From the NCBI GenBank assembly GCA_033964015.1, contig CM066913.1, positions 25,508,790 to 25,572,789 of the forward strand: a stretch of DNA of 64,000 nt. The letters run 5' to 3'. The translations under genes and the position numbers were made by a program. Below the pieces are notes generated by a model. That model was not told the origin of the DNA. It saw nothing but the letters and a program-made list of their open reading frames with translations, and did not search any database. Below, one piece after another: positions 24,253-33,201 of the stretch (the first letter of the stretch is position 1; every line of letters begins with the position of its first letter). The stretch comes from Scolanthus callimorphus. Its lineage: Eukaryota; Cnidaria; Anthozoa; Actiniaria; Edwardsiidae.

Positions 24253-25812
24253 TAGCCTGCTAGCAGGCGTTGGAGGCTGTTTTATCGGCGAAAACCCGGA
24301 GTTCGTAGTCGCGAGCGCCATCTTGGAATTTGGCCGAGTGACAATGGGGCGAGTGACAAAACGAGGGGGTGGGGGCGGGAAAGAGGCGGAAAGAACGCCT
24401 GCAAGGAAACTATGCATTTTTGAGTCGCTAATCAAATTCCCGTCCACCAGCAGACGGGAATTATGATTGGCTAATCGGTCAATATGTCAATCATCTCCGA
24501 GCGTGTTGGGGTCACACATTCTGAAACGGAAACTCAACAAATAAATATAGCGGTCGATTCGGCAGAAGCAAGTAATTTCGCGTGCGCTTTCTTACTTCGG
24601 TTCTATTAAGTCAAAAGAAATCGCTCGAGCTAGGAGCTGGCGATCAACTTACATATCACACTTCTCTAATCTACCAAAGAACGACAAAAGATAGGTTGCT
24701 TGAAACAGCGATGCGTGCAGTTTTAGGTGCGAAGTTTTGTGCGTAAATAATGCACATTTTACAGCGAGTTTGCAGTTAATTTACTTCGAAATAAATTCTT
24801 CTGTATAAAGAGACTTTCTTCAACAGTATTATTTTACCGTTTAAGTTTATGGCATTCTTTTTATTTATATAAATAGAAGCGATTTATTACAAACTTCGCA
24901 AATATCCAGGGGACCGGTATAAAGTTTGAAAGAATGATTCGCATACGCTCGCTGAGTTGTGCAAGAACGCTAGGCTTTGAACTCGAAAACACTGTGAATA
25001 TTTCGTCTCGTATTTAGTAAAATCTGCAGAGGGAAACTAAGCCACACTCGCAGATATTTTAAGTAATCGAGATCGCTGTGTGAGAGGAGAAGAAGGACGC
25101 TGTGGCGAAGAAAAGCCGGTGATCGAGAATCAAGCGGCATGTTTCAACAACTATCACGCCGGATAGAACCAGGCTGAGGAGGGTTTTCGGTGATTTCTTC
25201 AAACATTTCCGCAGTTAAATCCCTCATTGTACATTCGATAGATTCGTTCTCATCCGTTTGGTAAGCAGTTAGGCTTTTCAGTAGAGATATATTACTATAT
25301 AAACCGAAGCGGGGACGCTTTCCATCACTCCTCTCTTCGCGATACAAAACACAGTGAAAATCATAGTTTTGCCGAAGCCAGTCGGAAAAACTGCCATCTC
25401 GCCCTTCAAGCAGGCCTTTGATTGCCAGCTCCTAGCTCGAGCAATTTCTTTTGACTTGGAACCGAAGTAAGAAAGCGCACGCGAAATTACTTGCTTCTGC
25501 CGAATCGACCGCTATATTTATTTGTTGAGTTTCCGTTTGAGAATGTGTGACCCCAACACGCTCGGAGATGATTGACATATTGACCGATTAGCCAATCATA
25601 ATTCCCGTCTGCTGGTGGACGGGAATTTGATTAGCGACTCAAAAATGCATAGTTTCCTTGCAGGCGTTCTTTCCGCCTCTTTCCCGCCCCCCACCCCCTC
25701 GTTTTGTCACTCGCCCCATTGTCACTCGGCCAAAAATTCCAAGATGGCGCTCGCGACTACGAACTCCGGGTTTTCGCCGATAAAACAGCCTCCAACGCCT
25801 GCTAGCAGGCTA
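24253..25812. mobile_element. Mutator-like foldback element inside polB
   Basis: A 1560 bp unit with long terminal inverted repeats (about 390 bp, from TAGCCTGCTAGCAGG inward to CGAGCTAGGAGCTGGC near 24640 and its inverse near 25425). The 9-bp CGGTAAACA is duplicated on both sides (24244-24252 and 25813-25821), typical of Mutator-like elements. No transposase; the mirrored short open frames come from the repeats. Inserted in the 3' part of polB, whose reading continues directly after the duplication. Confidence 0.85.
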
Positions 25813-26030
25813 CGGTAAACAAAGTTGCGTTATCAAGGGATGATGATAAACGAAATATTCTAAGCGATGATATTCATACGGAAGCTATAGGTTATAGAAA
25901 TATTGATGAATACATGTATGATCATGAAAAACAAGATTTTATAAGACGATATCACGGTGGAATAGATAATTATGACAGGATATCCAAGCAAAAAATTGAT
26001 AAACCAAAGAAGTCAAGCAAACTATTTTAA
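25813..26030 (+). pseudogene. Protein-primed DNA polymerase B, C-terminal end
   Basis: After the foldback element the polymerase frame resumes and runs to a TAA at 26028-26030. The tail is lysine-rich. It overlaps the stop codon of the convergent integrase by nine bases, the tight packing expected of a Polinton. It depends on upstream fragments and cannot be expressed as it stands. Confidence 0.75.
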
Positions 26031-26996
26031 AACAGTATCAGGAGGTAGCTGAGTATCATTTGGAATAACCTGTAATTCCTCTCTAACAAAAGATCTTTTC
26101 GGCGCGCCATTAGAAAGGTAATACAATACAGGTTGACCAGCTGATACAAGAGCTCTTGATATATCGTACGTATCTATTGACCATATAGGATCAGTGGCAC
26201 GACGCTTATCTCCACCTTCTTGCTCACCATCAGCGTATAAGTATCTAATTTTTACACCAGGTGGTAATCTTTTCTCATCAAGTCCAACAGGGCGTTTATA
26301 TTCCATTTCATTTAATTCCACTTCTTCCATTTTTATTCCATTTATAGGTTTTTTACCAGTTATTCGTATCTTTTCATTATTTATTGATTTCAAAACAGCT
26401 GGCAAATGTTTTACCCATACTCTTGATCGATCATCACTAATCATTTCTTGTGCATACTGATGTGTGAATAACCTCTCACTCAGTGTTCTATTTGCTCTTT
26501 CTACAAAGGCTTGAGCTCTATGGTTATTAGCTTCTGACCGTTGAATGGTCACATTATGTTTTTTCATAAGCTTAGTAACATCTCCCTTAAACTCCGTTCC
26601 TGGGTCAACAATTATTGTACTAGGAAAATTTAACTTTCTTGAGTATATCTTTGTGAAAGCTTTGGATACCTCATTTGATTCTTTGGATGTTAGTGGCTCA
26701 GCATCTTTGTATCTTGTTGCTATATCAATAACTACTAATGCGTACTTATAAGTCTTTCGTCTGATAGTATCATGTGGAAGAAATAATAAGTCCGCTTGGT
26801 GTATCTGATTTGGTTTATCAATAGTCCAATATAGTCTAGGAATATAATCAGGCTTAGGTAGATATATTTGCCATATTGCCTGCTTCTGAAGCCATTGCTT
26901 AGCAACTGTTTCGCTAACTTTTGCTCTCTCAGCTAATTTTTCAACAGCTGAATTACCTTTCCAATAACCCTCAGTTGAGTAATATATTTTCTCCAT
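26022..26996 (-). CDS. Polinton DD35E integrase (retroviral-type)
   Basis: A 324-residue open frame with an ATG at 26996-26994. Integrases of this family join the ends of linear element DNA to the host chromosome. The catalytic triad is visible: D69 in HQADLLFLP, D131 in IVDPGTEFKGD and E167 in AQAFVERANR, with exactly 35 residues between D131 and E167. Residues 1-50 carry a helix-turn-helix-like region (AERAKVSETVAKQWLQK); I do not see a His2-Cys2 zinc site there. The C-terminal third from about 240 (PPGVKIRYL...IWSIDTYDI) resembles the small beta-domain found at the end of Polinton integrases. It is transcribed opposite to polB and divergently from the capsid gene, with only about 35 bp between. 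The frame is intact and all catalytic residues are present. Confidence 0.93.
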   Translation of the reverse strand: MEKIYYSTEGYWKGNSAVEKLAERAKVSETVAKQWLQKQAIWQIYLPKPDYIPRLYWTIDKPNQIHQADLLFLPHDTIRRKTYKYALVVIDIATRYKDAEPLTSKESNEVSKAFTKIYSRKLNFPSTIIVDPGTEFKGDVTKLMKKHNVTIQRSEANNHRAQAFVERANRTLSERLFTHQYAQEMISDDRSRVWVKHLPAVLKSINNEKIRITGKKPINGIKMEEVELNEMEYKRPVGLDEKRLPPGVKIRYLYADGEQEGGDKRRATDPIWSIDTYDISRALVSAGQPVLYYLSNGAPKRSFVREELQVIPNDTQLPPDTVLK

Positions 26997-27030
26997 TATT
27001 ATATAAAGTATAATACTATTTATTATTTAT
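26997..27030. promoter_or_regulatory. Very short divergent promoter between integrase and capsid gene
   Basis: Only about 34 bp separate the integrase ATG (minus) and the next ATG on the plus strand at 27031. The stretch is almost pure A/T with TATATAAAG and TATAATAC, so any promoter for both genes must overlap it or the coding ends. Confidence 0.4.
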
Positions 27031-27118
27031 ATGACATTAATAGCAGATAAGATTAATCCAAATAGGGAATATAAACAACCTTTTGGATTAAAATCAGAGA
27101 CGTTTGAACCGTGTGACT

Positions 27119-28264
27119 ATGAATCCCAACTCAGCATTGCCTGGGGAGACATATGTTCACGTACCAAAGCTAGCAGACAATGTGGTTATTGTTCCAAATA
27201 GCCTAGCGCTAACGTTTAACATTGCTCTAACTGGTACGGATAAGCATGCGAATAATAGATTTGTTAACAATTTGACAGCATGTTTGAAATCAAGATATAA
27301 AATACATTTTGGTGGAGAGACAGTGCAGGATACTAATAGATATGATTTATATAAACTATATAGCGATCTCCATCTTAGCAAAAAAGAACGAGAAAACAGA
27401 ATCAAACAGGGTATTTCCAGTGTCAACATGCATAAACTGAGAGCTGGAGCTGGCGATAAAGTGAGTTCAAATGCGGATGAAGTAGTGTTAGCAACTGTAT
27501 ATAACACTAAATATAAACTCCCGTTAGAACATCCAATTTTAGACAGTCACGGGGTGTTTTATCCAATGACGTTAGATCAGAGTTTCATTTTTGAAATTAC
27601 TCTTCCAGACTCAAAAGACCTTGTAATCACGAGTGATAAAACAAAACCATATACATATGCTATTTCCAATCTTGAGCTAGAATACCAAAGCATTTCGAGT
27701 GATTACCTTGCAAATGAGGTAAATATACCAAGTTGGAAAGGGTTTTACTATGAAAATATTCATCTCCATAAGACGTTCACGATTACCAAAGGGACGGATA
27801 GCATATTGAATGAGAATATTAACATCCCTCGTAGGTCGATGACTGGTATCCTAATGCTGTTTACAACACCACATACTCCAGGTGCTAGGGATAGTGAAAA
27901 TTTTGTAAACCCAAGTATTACAAGTGTTAAAATTAACATTGATGGCGTACCAAACCGTCTATATAGTAAAGGTATGGAAACCTCAGATTTTTATGATGTA
28001 GTTACCAAACGGTTTGGAGTCAGTGATAATATATCAATCAAGGAGTTTTATAATGATAAATTTGCATTGTGGATAGACCTACGAACATATCATGATGATT
28101 TAATACACGGCAACGGTCTGCACCTTTCTAATACAAGAGACGGGGTTCACCTTGAGATGAAAAGAACAGCTTCCGGTTCTGGTACTATTACCTGTTACAT
28201 GTATGTGATCGCTGACGCTTTGATGGAAATTATGGGTAACAATCTTAAGAGTATAATGTATTAG
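27119..28264 (+). CDS. Major capsid protein candidate (hexon-like, double jelly-roll)
   Basis: From the first in-frame ATG at 27119 the frame encodes 381 residues; it is open from about 27092 but only with non-ATG codons. An ATG at 27031 opens another frame that overlaps for about 80 bp, so a frameshift near 27103 may have cut off the true N-terminus. The protein is rich in beta-type sequence. Near the start it has YVHVPKLADNVVIVPNSLAL, and near the end HGNGLHLSNTRDGVHLEM and a C-terminal tyrosine, a layout I know from Polinton and adintovirus hexon proteins. It lies directly before the packaging ATPase (9 bp gap), the usual order. In the family this protein forms the pseudo-hexameric shell capsomer. 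Assignment rests on context and recalled resemblance; a structure prediction would decide. Confidence 0.8.
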   Translation: MNPNSALPGETYVHVPKLADNVVIVPNSLALTFNIALTGTDKHANNRFVNNLTACLKSRYKIHFGGETVQDTNRYDLYKLYSDLHLSKKERENRIKQGISSVNMHKLRAGAGDKVSSNADEVVLATVYNTKYKLPLEHPILDSHGVFYPMTLDQSFIFEITLPDSKDLVITSDKTKPYTYAISNLELEYQSISSDYLANEVNIPSWKGFYYENIHLHKTFTITKGTDSILNENINIPRRSMTGILMLFTTPHTPGARDSENFVNPSITSVKINIDGVPNRLYSKGMETSDFYDVVTKRFGVSDNISIKEFYNDKFALWIDLRTYHDDLIHGNGLHLSNTRDGVHLEMKRTASGSGTITCYMYVIADALMEIMGNNLKSIMY

Positions 28265-28273
28265 TAATATTAT

Positions 28274-28915
28274 ATGGAAGAGTTAGCGGATAAATTACCA
28301 TTTCATTGTTTGATTTCAGGGCCAACAAATTGCGGAAAATCAATGTATCTAATACAACAGCTTAGAGGTCCATTTAGATACAAGTTTGAATATATAGTGC
28401 TTATATGTCCGACTTATGCAAATAATAAAACATATCATGGATTTGCTGATGGTGATAAAAGATTTATAATTTTATCACCAGATTCATATCAAGTAGATGA
28501 AATAAATGACTTGTTATTATATTGTAAGGAGTTATTTAGTGATACAAATACGCTTATAATACTCGATGATTGTGCTAGTAGCAAAGAAATTAAAAAAAGA
28601 TCGAATATGTTTATAAATCTGTCTTTTAGTGGTAGACACGAAGGCCTTTCATTATGGGTTTTAACACAGCAGCTTAATTCAATTGCCAAACCGTTTAGGG
28701 ATAATGTTGCTTGTGTGATATCATTTTATAATCCATCTATTGTAAGCATGAAGGCATTATTCGATGATTATGGTGGTGACATTGATATTGTGGATAGGAA
28801 AAAGTATATGAAATTATTAAAATCAGAAAAGTATTCACGCATATGTATGTGTATGAGACATCCTTATAATTGTTATATTGAGCTTTCAAATTCAAATGAT
28901 TTATATAATATTTGA
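28274..28915 (+). CDS. A32/FtsK-HerA-type genome packaging ATPase
   Basis: A 213-residue intact protein. The Walker A motif GPTNCGKS is at residues 16-23 and the Walker B motif NTLIILDDCAS at about 92-102, with the paired aspartates at 98-99. A later SFSGRHEGLSLWVLTQQLNS block (about 117-136) fits sensor and arginine-finger regions of the A32 family. Family members pump the double-stranded genome into preformed capsids. The ATG at 28274 follows the capsid gene by 9 bp and the next gene starts 15 bp after its stop. Length is close to the 200-250 residues usual in Polintons. All key residues are present and the gene looks functional. Confidence 0.93.
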   Translation: MEELADKLPFHCLISGPTNCGKSMYLIQQLRGPFRYKFEYIVLICPTYANNKTYHGFADGDKRFIILSPDSYQVDEINDLLLYCKELFSDTNTLIILDDCASSKEIKKRSNMFINLSFSGRHEGLSLWVLTQQLNSIAKPFRDNVACVISFYNPSIVSMKALFDDYGGDIDIVDRKKYMKLLKSEKYSRICMCMRHPYNCYIELSNSNDLYNI

Positions 28916-28929
28916 TTATATTTATTATA

Positions 28930-29448
28930 ATGACAGATATTGTTGGAGAATATATGAATAATGTTGAGGAAACCCCTATCAAAAAGGATAAGAAACCAAA
29001 ATCTACTAAGAAAATGGATGTAGATACAAAAGAGATTGAAGAAAAAAGGGAATCGTTATGCATTCTTTCAGTATTGGGAACAACACATGAATACACTGGT
29101 ATGGATTTGTCTCTTGGTGATGTTAAGAGGCTTTCAATCAAGGATGTTGAAAAATATTATAATAGGTATCAGGTTGTAATGGGAAATAAGGTTACTAATG
29201 GCTTGGTTGATACAGCACTACAAGGACTATCACAAGGAATATCTTATTTATGTCCAATAGATGACAAAGAAGCTCTATGTCATGACCTCCAAAATGATGA
29301 TTTAGTAAAAAAGGAGCTAACTGAATATGCTGGTTATGCTGTTCTAAAAGGCGGTCGGATGGTAGCTCTTGCAAGTGCTTTGATACAAATCGGTAAACAT
29401 ATCAAGTTTAGTAATAATACTCTTGAGCAACCTCTTGAGCAGTCTTAA
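28930..29448 (+). CDS. Polinton protein of unknown function (172 aa)
   Basis: I choose the ATG at 28930; the frame is open from 28912 without an earlier ATG. The first 45 residues are charged and lysine-rich (PIKKDKKPKSTKKMD), followed by a compact region with SVLGTTHEYTGMDLSLGDV and YNRYQVVMGNKV, and a moderately hydrophobic part near ALQGLSQGISYL and AVLKGGRMVALASALIQIG. The basic N-terminus could bind DNA or direct the protein to the nucleus, but I do not recognise a domain. Position after the ATPase suggests a virion or assembly role. The C-terminal residues NTLEQPLEQS are already part of the tandem repeat that follows, so the real end may have been altered by repeat growth. Confidence 0.6.
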   Translation: MTDIVGEYMNNVEETPIKKDKKPKSTKKMDVDTKEIEEKRESLCILSVLGTTHEYTGMDLSLGDVKRLSIKDVEKYYNRYQVVMGNKVTNGLVDTALQGLSQGISYLCPIDDKEALCHDLQNDDLVKKELTEYAGYAVLKGGRMVALASALIQIGKHIKFSNNTLEQPLEQS

Positions 29449-29535
29449 GCAGTCTTGAGCATCTGTTAAGAAACTGTTAAGCAACCTCTTGAGCATCTGT
29501 TAAGCAACTGTTAAGCAACCTCTTGAAATATTCTA
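29415..29535 (+). repeat. Short tandem repeats across the end of the 172-aa gene
   Basis: Alternating CCTCTTGAGCA and TGTTAAGCAAC units, roughly nine in all, begin inside the coding end and run about 85 bp beyond the stop. Both unit types share the NTTRAGCA core, so they probably come from one unit. Confidence 0.75.
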
Positions 29536-29572
29536 ATTGATATAAATATATATTAAGAAATACATAATATAT

Positions 29573-29917
29573 ATGTCAACAGAATCAGAAAATATTGAAC
29601 AAATAACTAAGGAATCAGAAGTTGTAAAAGAGACTAAGCAGAAGGATCCGAAAAAAGTATTGGCTGGTAAACGTTTAGCAGAATACCATAAAAAGGCTAA
29701 GGATGCTACGAAGAAACAAACAGACGGTACAATATCTGAATTGATGCCAGAAATCTCGCTTACAACTGTATTATCAATAGTGGGAATTAGCCTTACAGCT
29801 CTAGATTTATACTATAGATGGAGAAAACAGGGTAATGATAAGGATAAAATCGAACCACCTCCTGTAGATGAAAAACCTATGGTGAAAGCATCTAAAATCC
29901 CTGTAGGTATGGAATAA
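29573..29917 (+). CDS. Small single-membrane-segment Polinton protein (114 aa)
   Basis: Intact 114-residue frame whose ATG follows a TATATATTAAG...ATATAT leader. Residues 1-60 are charged, with a basic helix-like stretch KVLAGKRLAEYHKKAKDATK; a hydrophobic segment LTTVLSIVGISLTALDLYY (about 63-81) is followed by a basic, proline-containing tail. This suggests a type II or tail-type membrane protein, or a virion protein with an amphipathic part. I recall similar proteins in invertebrate Polintons but no defined function. It is followed by two more tiny membrane proteins. Confidence 0.6.
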   Translation: MSTESENIEQITKESEVVKETKQKDPKKVLAGKRLAEYHKKAKDATKKQTDGTISELMPEISLTTVLSIVGISLTALDLYYRWRKQGNDKDKIEPPPVDEKPMVKASKIPVGME

Positions 29918-29952
29918 AAATGATATAAAACGATATGTATAGATATTATTAT

Positions 29953-30048
29953 ATGTCAACTGAAAACAAATTGGTTAAAACGTTTATGGATGCAGCCGTG
30001 CTTGTTGGTCTGGCAGCAGGAGTCGGCTGGGTCAGTAAAAGGCTATGA
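29953..30048 (+). CDS. Tiny hydrophobic protein (31 aa)
   Basis: An ATG-started frame of 31 codons with a central hydrophobic run FMDAAVLVGLAAGVGWV and a basic end. It resembles the small membrane proteins placed in this part of Polintons. The stop overlaps the ATG of the next small frame in an ATGA arrangement (30045-30048). Too short for domain evidence; context, leader and composition are the support. Confidence 0.5.
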   Translation: MSTENKLVKTFMDAAVLVGLAAGVGWVSKRL

Positions 30049-30177
30049 GGGAATCATTTATTAACGATCCAAGCTCAAATATAAGTAACTACGGAAAGTG
30101 GGTCTTAAGTCCTTGGTTCTAGCATGTATTTGAAAAAATATCTAGAGGATCAGAAGATTATACCGAATTCGGTATAA
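30045..30177 (+). pseudogene. Small protein gene with one frameshift
   Basis: Starts with the ATG of an ATGA overlap. The first 25 codons (MRESFINDPSSNISNYGKW...) end in a TAG at about 30120; a second frame continues at once with YLKKYLEDQKIIPNSV and stops at 30177. The two parts look like one small protein broken by a frameshift. Function unknown. Confidence 0.45.
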
Positions 30178-30204
30178 AAGTGTAATATATATATTATAAT
30201 ATAA

Positions 30205-30622
30205 ATGGCGACTATTGTATTGATGATAGGAGGAGCGGTGTTAAATGCTACAAGCTTCATCGGTGGGAATTATTTAGCTAGATATCTCACTGGTGGAAAC
30301 ACAGATGAAGAACGTATTAGACATGATAAAGCATTAGAAAAGTATCGGACAACATGATTATCAAATTTTTGGACAAAATAGACAAAAACTCATAGATTGG
30401 CAAACAGAAAGGTACAAGAATAAAGAAATCGCAAGCAAAAACATGTTATCGACGGATAGGGGGTTAAAATTGTATAACGAGGCTCATAATCAAAAGATTC
30501 ATTTACAAATACCTAAATTTAGTGACTATTACAAACCATCAAATACTCAGAAAAATTATGAAATGGCATTCGTCAGCGGTGGTATGTTAGCTGTCGGCTA
30601 TGTGGCTTCTAAATTTTTGTAA
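30205..30622 (+). pseudogene. Polinton membrane-anchored protein with frameshift
   Basis: The ATG at 30205 follows a TATATATATTATAATATAA leader. The first frame (50 codons) has a hydrophobic N-terminus MATIVLMIGGAVLNATSFIG and a charged part RIRHDKALEKY, then stops at 30356. A second frame from about 30355 continues with charged helical sequence, KFSDYYKPSNTQKNYEMAF and a hydrophobic end, stopping at 30622. The joint layout, hydrophobic at both ends with a charged middle of ~100 residues, is one I recall from cnidarian Polintons. A single-base shift separates the parts. Role unknown, probably virion or membrane. Confidence 0.6.
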
Positions 30623-30759
30623 GTGAGATCGAGATACATGTTGATGAAGAGGATAAGACTAAATCTATAACCCCCGTCATTTCAACGGGGTTTAAAGAAT
30701 TTACATCTATATATGAAAAAAGGCTTAAGTATACATTACTATATATTCAATATATAATA
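30623..30759 (+). promoter_or_regulatory. Intergenic leader with small hairpin and TATA-like tract
   Basis: Contains the short inverted repeat ACCCCCGTCATTTCAACGGGG (arms CCCCGT / ACGGGG) at 30669-30688 as a possible transcription end for the gene upstream, and a TATATATTCAATATATAATA tract immediately before the ATG at 30760. Confidence 0.35.
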
Positions 30760-31646
30760 ATGACACTAGTTGAAAAGAAATTTGAAAACAAAAGTTTGAA
30801 CCTATCTATTGGTTCATTTATTGATAGCAAGCAGAATGTCTATTTCAAAGGGAAAGATATTGCATCAGCTCTTGGGTATGAAAAACCGGCGAATGCTGTG
30901 TTACAACATGTTCCAGACAAGAATAAAAAGATGATAAATGAGATCATTAAGGGGTCCCTAAAATGGGGACCCCTAAAAGATATTCCACAACACACTATTT
31001 TTATCAATGAAAGTGGATTATATGGATTAATTATGAGATCTAAACTACCAATTGCTGAGAAATTTCAAGATTGGGTTGTTGAGGAGGTTCTTCCATCTAT
31101 TAGAAAGTATGGATACTACAGAAGGTTTAACAACCCTAAGACGCTAACATTCAAAATAGAAGATGAATACGACCTACATACCAAAGTTGTTGGGTTTATC
31201 AAACGGTTTTATTCAAACGTTATCATAACAGCAGGGCTAGGAGAGAATCAAGATACGTCAGCCAAACGCATAGCATCCTATCGAAAGGGATACATGAAAG
31301 GACAACCAGATCTTATAATACAAAATTGTCACAAATATTACTCTGGCATGTGTATCGAATTTAAGACTCCGCAGGGTAATGGTATTATATCTATGAGCAG
31401 ACAGACCTCTTAGAACAATATGAGGAGAATGGTTATAAGTGTATAGTTTCCAACGATTATGATTTACTTATCAAGGATATAAATGACTACATGTTCGGAT
31501 ATAAATGGATATAAATGATATAAATGACTACAAATGACTGAGGATATAAATGACTACATGTTCGGATTAAATGTAAGTTCTGTAAGCGGAAATTCAAAAC
31601 AAGAACAACACTAGGGAATCATAAAAAATATTTTCACAGGATATAA
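30760..31646 (+). pseudogene. BRO-N / PD-(D/E)XK nuclease / C2H2 zinc-finger protein, frameshifted near the end
   Basis: The open part codes for 217 residues. Residues about 10-118 form a BRO-N domain (VYFKGKDIASALGYEKPANAVLQHV; HTIFINESGLYGLIMRSKLPIAEKFQDW; EVLPSIRKYGYY), a DNA-binding fold of baculovirus repeated ORF proteins. Residues about 138-210 fit a VRR-NUC-like nuclease: KGYMKGQPDLI (P183-D184) and CIEFKTPQG (E200, K202). A shift near 31400 ends the frame; the reading continues in another frame with a nuclease tail, a duplicated TATAAATGACTACATGTTCG stretch (31480-31566) and a C2H2 finger CKFCKRKF...HKKYFH ending at 31646. The protein likely cuts or processes DNA in the element's life cycle or against competitors. 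Whether this copy still acts without its tail is unclear. Confidence 0.75.
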
Positions 31647-31675
31647 AAATATACCTATAATATAAATCATATAAT

Positions 31676-32879
31676 ATGGATATAGGCTATAAAGATACAT
31701 ATCCTTTATTGAATCGTGTTGATAATCATGACCAGGATGGTGGTGAGGAAATACCCATGTATGAGTTACCTAGACCATCAACATCAACAGATTGGGTGGA
31801 TGAAGGCGGAATGGAAGAAACCTCATTTGGTGGAACCTCATTTGGTGGAACCTCATTTGGTGGAACCTCATTTACTAATTATGACAGTCTTATTTTAGAA
31901 AGAGTAAGTGAAAAAAAAAGAAGTTGATCAAATTATTAAGGAAATATTTCCAAGCCTATTTTTATCAAAAATAGATGAGTTTGGTTTTATACGAGTTAAA
32001 GCAAAAAATACAAGTACTAGAACAATATGGCATTACCTATTCAACGGTAAAAATATTAACAAAGGGTTACCAAACTCAATTATTAATGCTCTAGGGAAAG
32101 ATATAAATAGAATAGCGATTGAAAATGAAGTATGGGAAAAGATAACAGAAGTATTTCCTATTGCTTATCGTGATGAACTTTTATATAGTAGAGATGAAAA
32201 AGATGGTAGAGTTATTGTTACTCTTAAAGATGGAAGTATTAAATGGTATTATTTATTTAATAAAAAAGATGGATTGAATAAAGAACTATTGCGAACGAAA
32301 ACGCTTGCTGCTAAACTAGGAAAAACACGAGAGCAGATGCTTGATGAAAATGACCAAACGCAACAAGAAGAAGAAAAAGATAAAAGAGGCTTGATACAGA
32401 AACTGACAGATTTAGCAACAAGAAGAGCTAAATATACCAGTATTGAAGATACAACAGAAATAGACCATGAAATAAAAAAGACTCAAGAGAAAATAACTGA
32501 GACTCAAGATAAAATATCAGAATTAGAGGAAGAACGTGATGGACTTGAAGAAGGGATGTCTCTCAAAGATAGAGTTAAGCGGATATTCAAGAAGCATGGC
32601 TTTACGGTGATAGCGGTAGTATTAGCCGTGGGAACTACTATCGGAGTAATCATCTCTAACTTATCAAAGGGGTTATCAAATGTAGTCAAGGGTGTAGGGA
32701 AAGGATTGGTAGCTATTGGTAAAAAGCTTGGAGAACTACTCCCTGGTATGATCGGTACTATAGCGTCATTTGTATTCAAGACAGCAGGCGAAGTGGTTGG
32801 TTTCCTAGCTAAAAATGCTTGGGTTCTTATTCTTGGCATCGTAGCATATATGGTAAACCGTATAAAAGGTAAACGATAA
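31676..32879 (+). pseudogene. Coiled-coil, C-terminal membrane protein of Polinton; frameshift in an A-run
   Basis: The ATG at 31676 opens 83 codons (acidic, with three TSFGG repeats, residues about 56-70). Within a run of nine A at about 31909-31917 the frame changes and 31908-32879 stays open for 323 codons. The second part has a beta-rich region, then QQEEEKDKRGLIQKL and ITETQDKISELEEERDGLEE, a coiled coil (about 155-215), and a long hydrophobic, glycine-rich C-terminus with segments FTVIAVVLAVGTTIGVII and AWVLILGIVAYMVNRI. Both parts look like one gene of the sort seen in many Polintons, function unknown, probably a virion membrane-active protein. The break could be a true mutation, a sequencing indel or slippage on the A-run. 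Confidence 0.65.
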
Positions 32880-33201
32880 TATGTATCATATGACAACAAT
32901 CTTAACAATAGCGATGAGATCACCAGAGACTAGGGTATATCTTGATCCTCCTTTATCAAGCGTGAAGAATATACAACTTTTGAGCTATTATGGTCCCACA
33001 GCTTGGGTACGATTTAGTGAAGATCAATATGTTTACAAAAAATTAGAAAATAATGAAAAGGAGGTATTACAAACTATCCCAGCAGGTGATTATACCCTGT
33101 TAACATTACAGCAGGCCTTTGTTCAAGGTCTGACAGGTAATAAGTTCAGAATTATTATAGATAGCCATGGAAAGAATTTTCTTTCAAATAAGACTGTTAA
33201 T

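Noticed and set aside
28489..28689. Minus-strand frames opposite the ATPase, capsid and coiled-coil genes (also 27157-27507, 32504-32923, 34953-35372)
   Set aside because: They are shadows of well-supported plus-strand genes.
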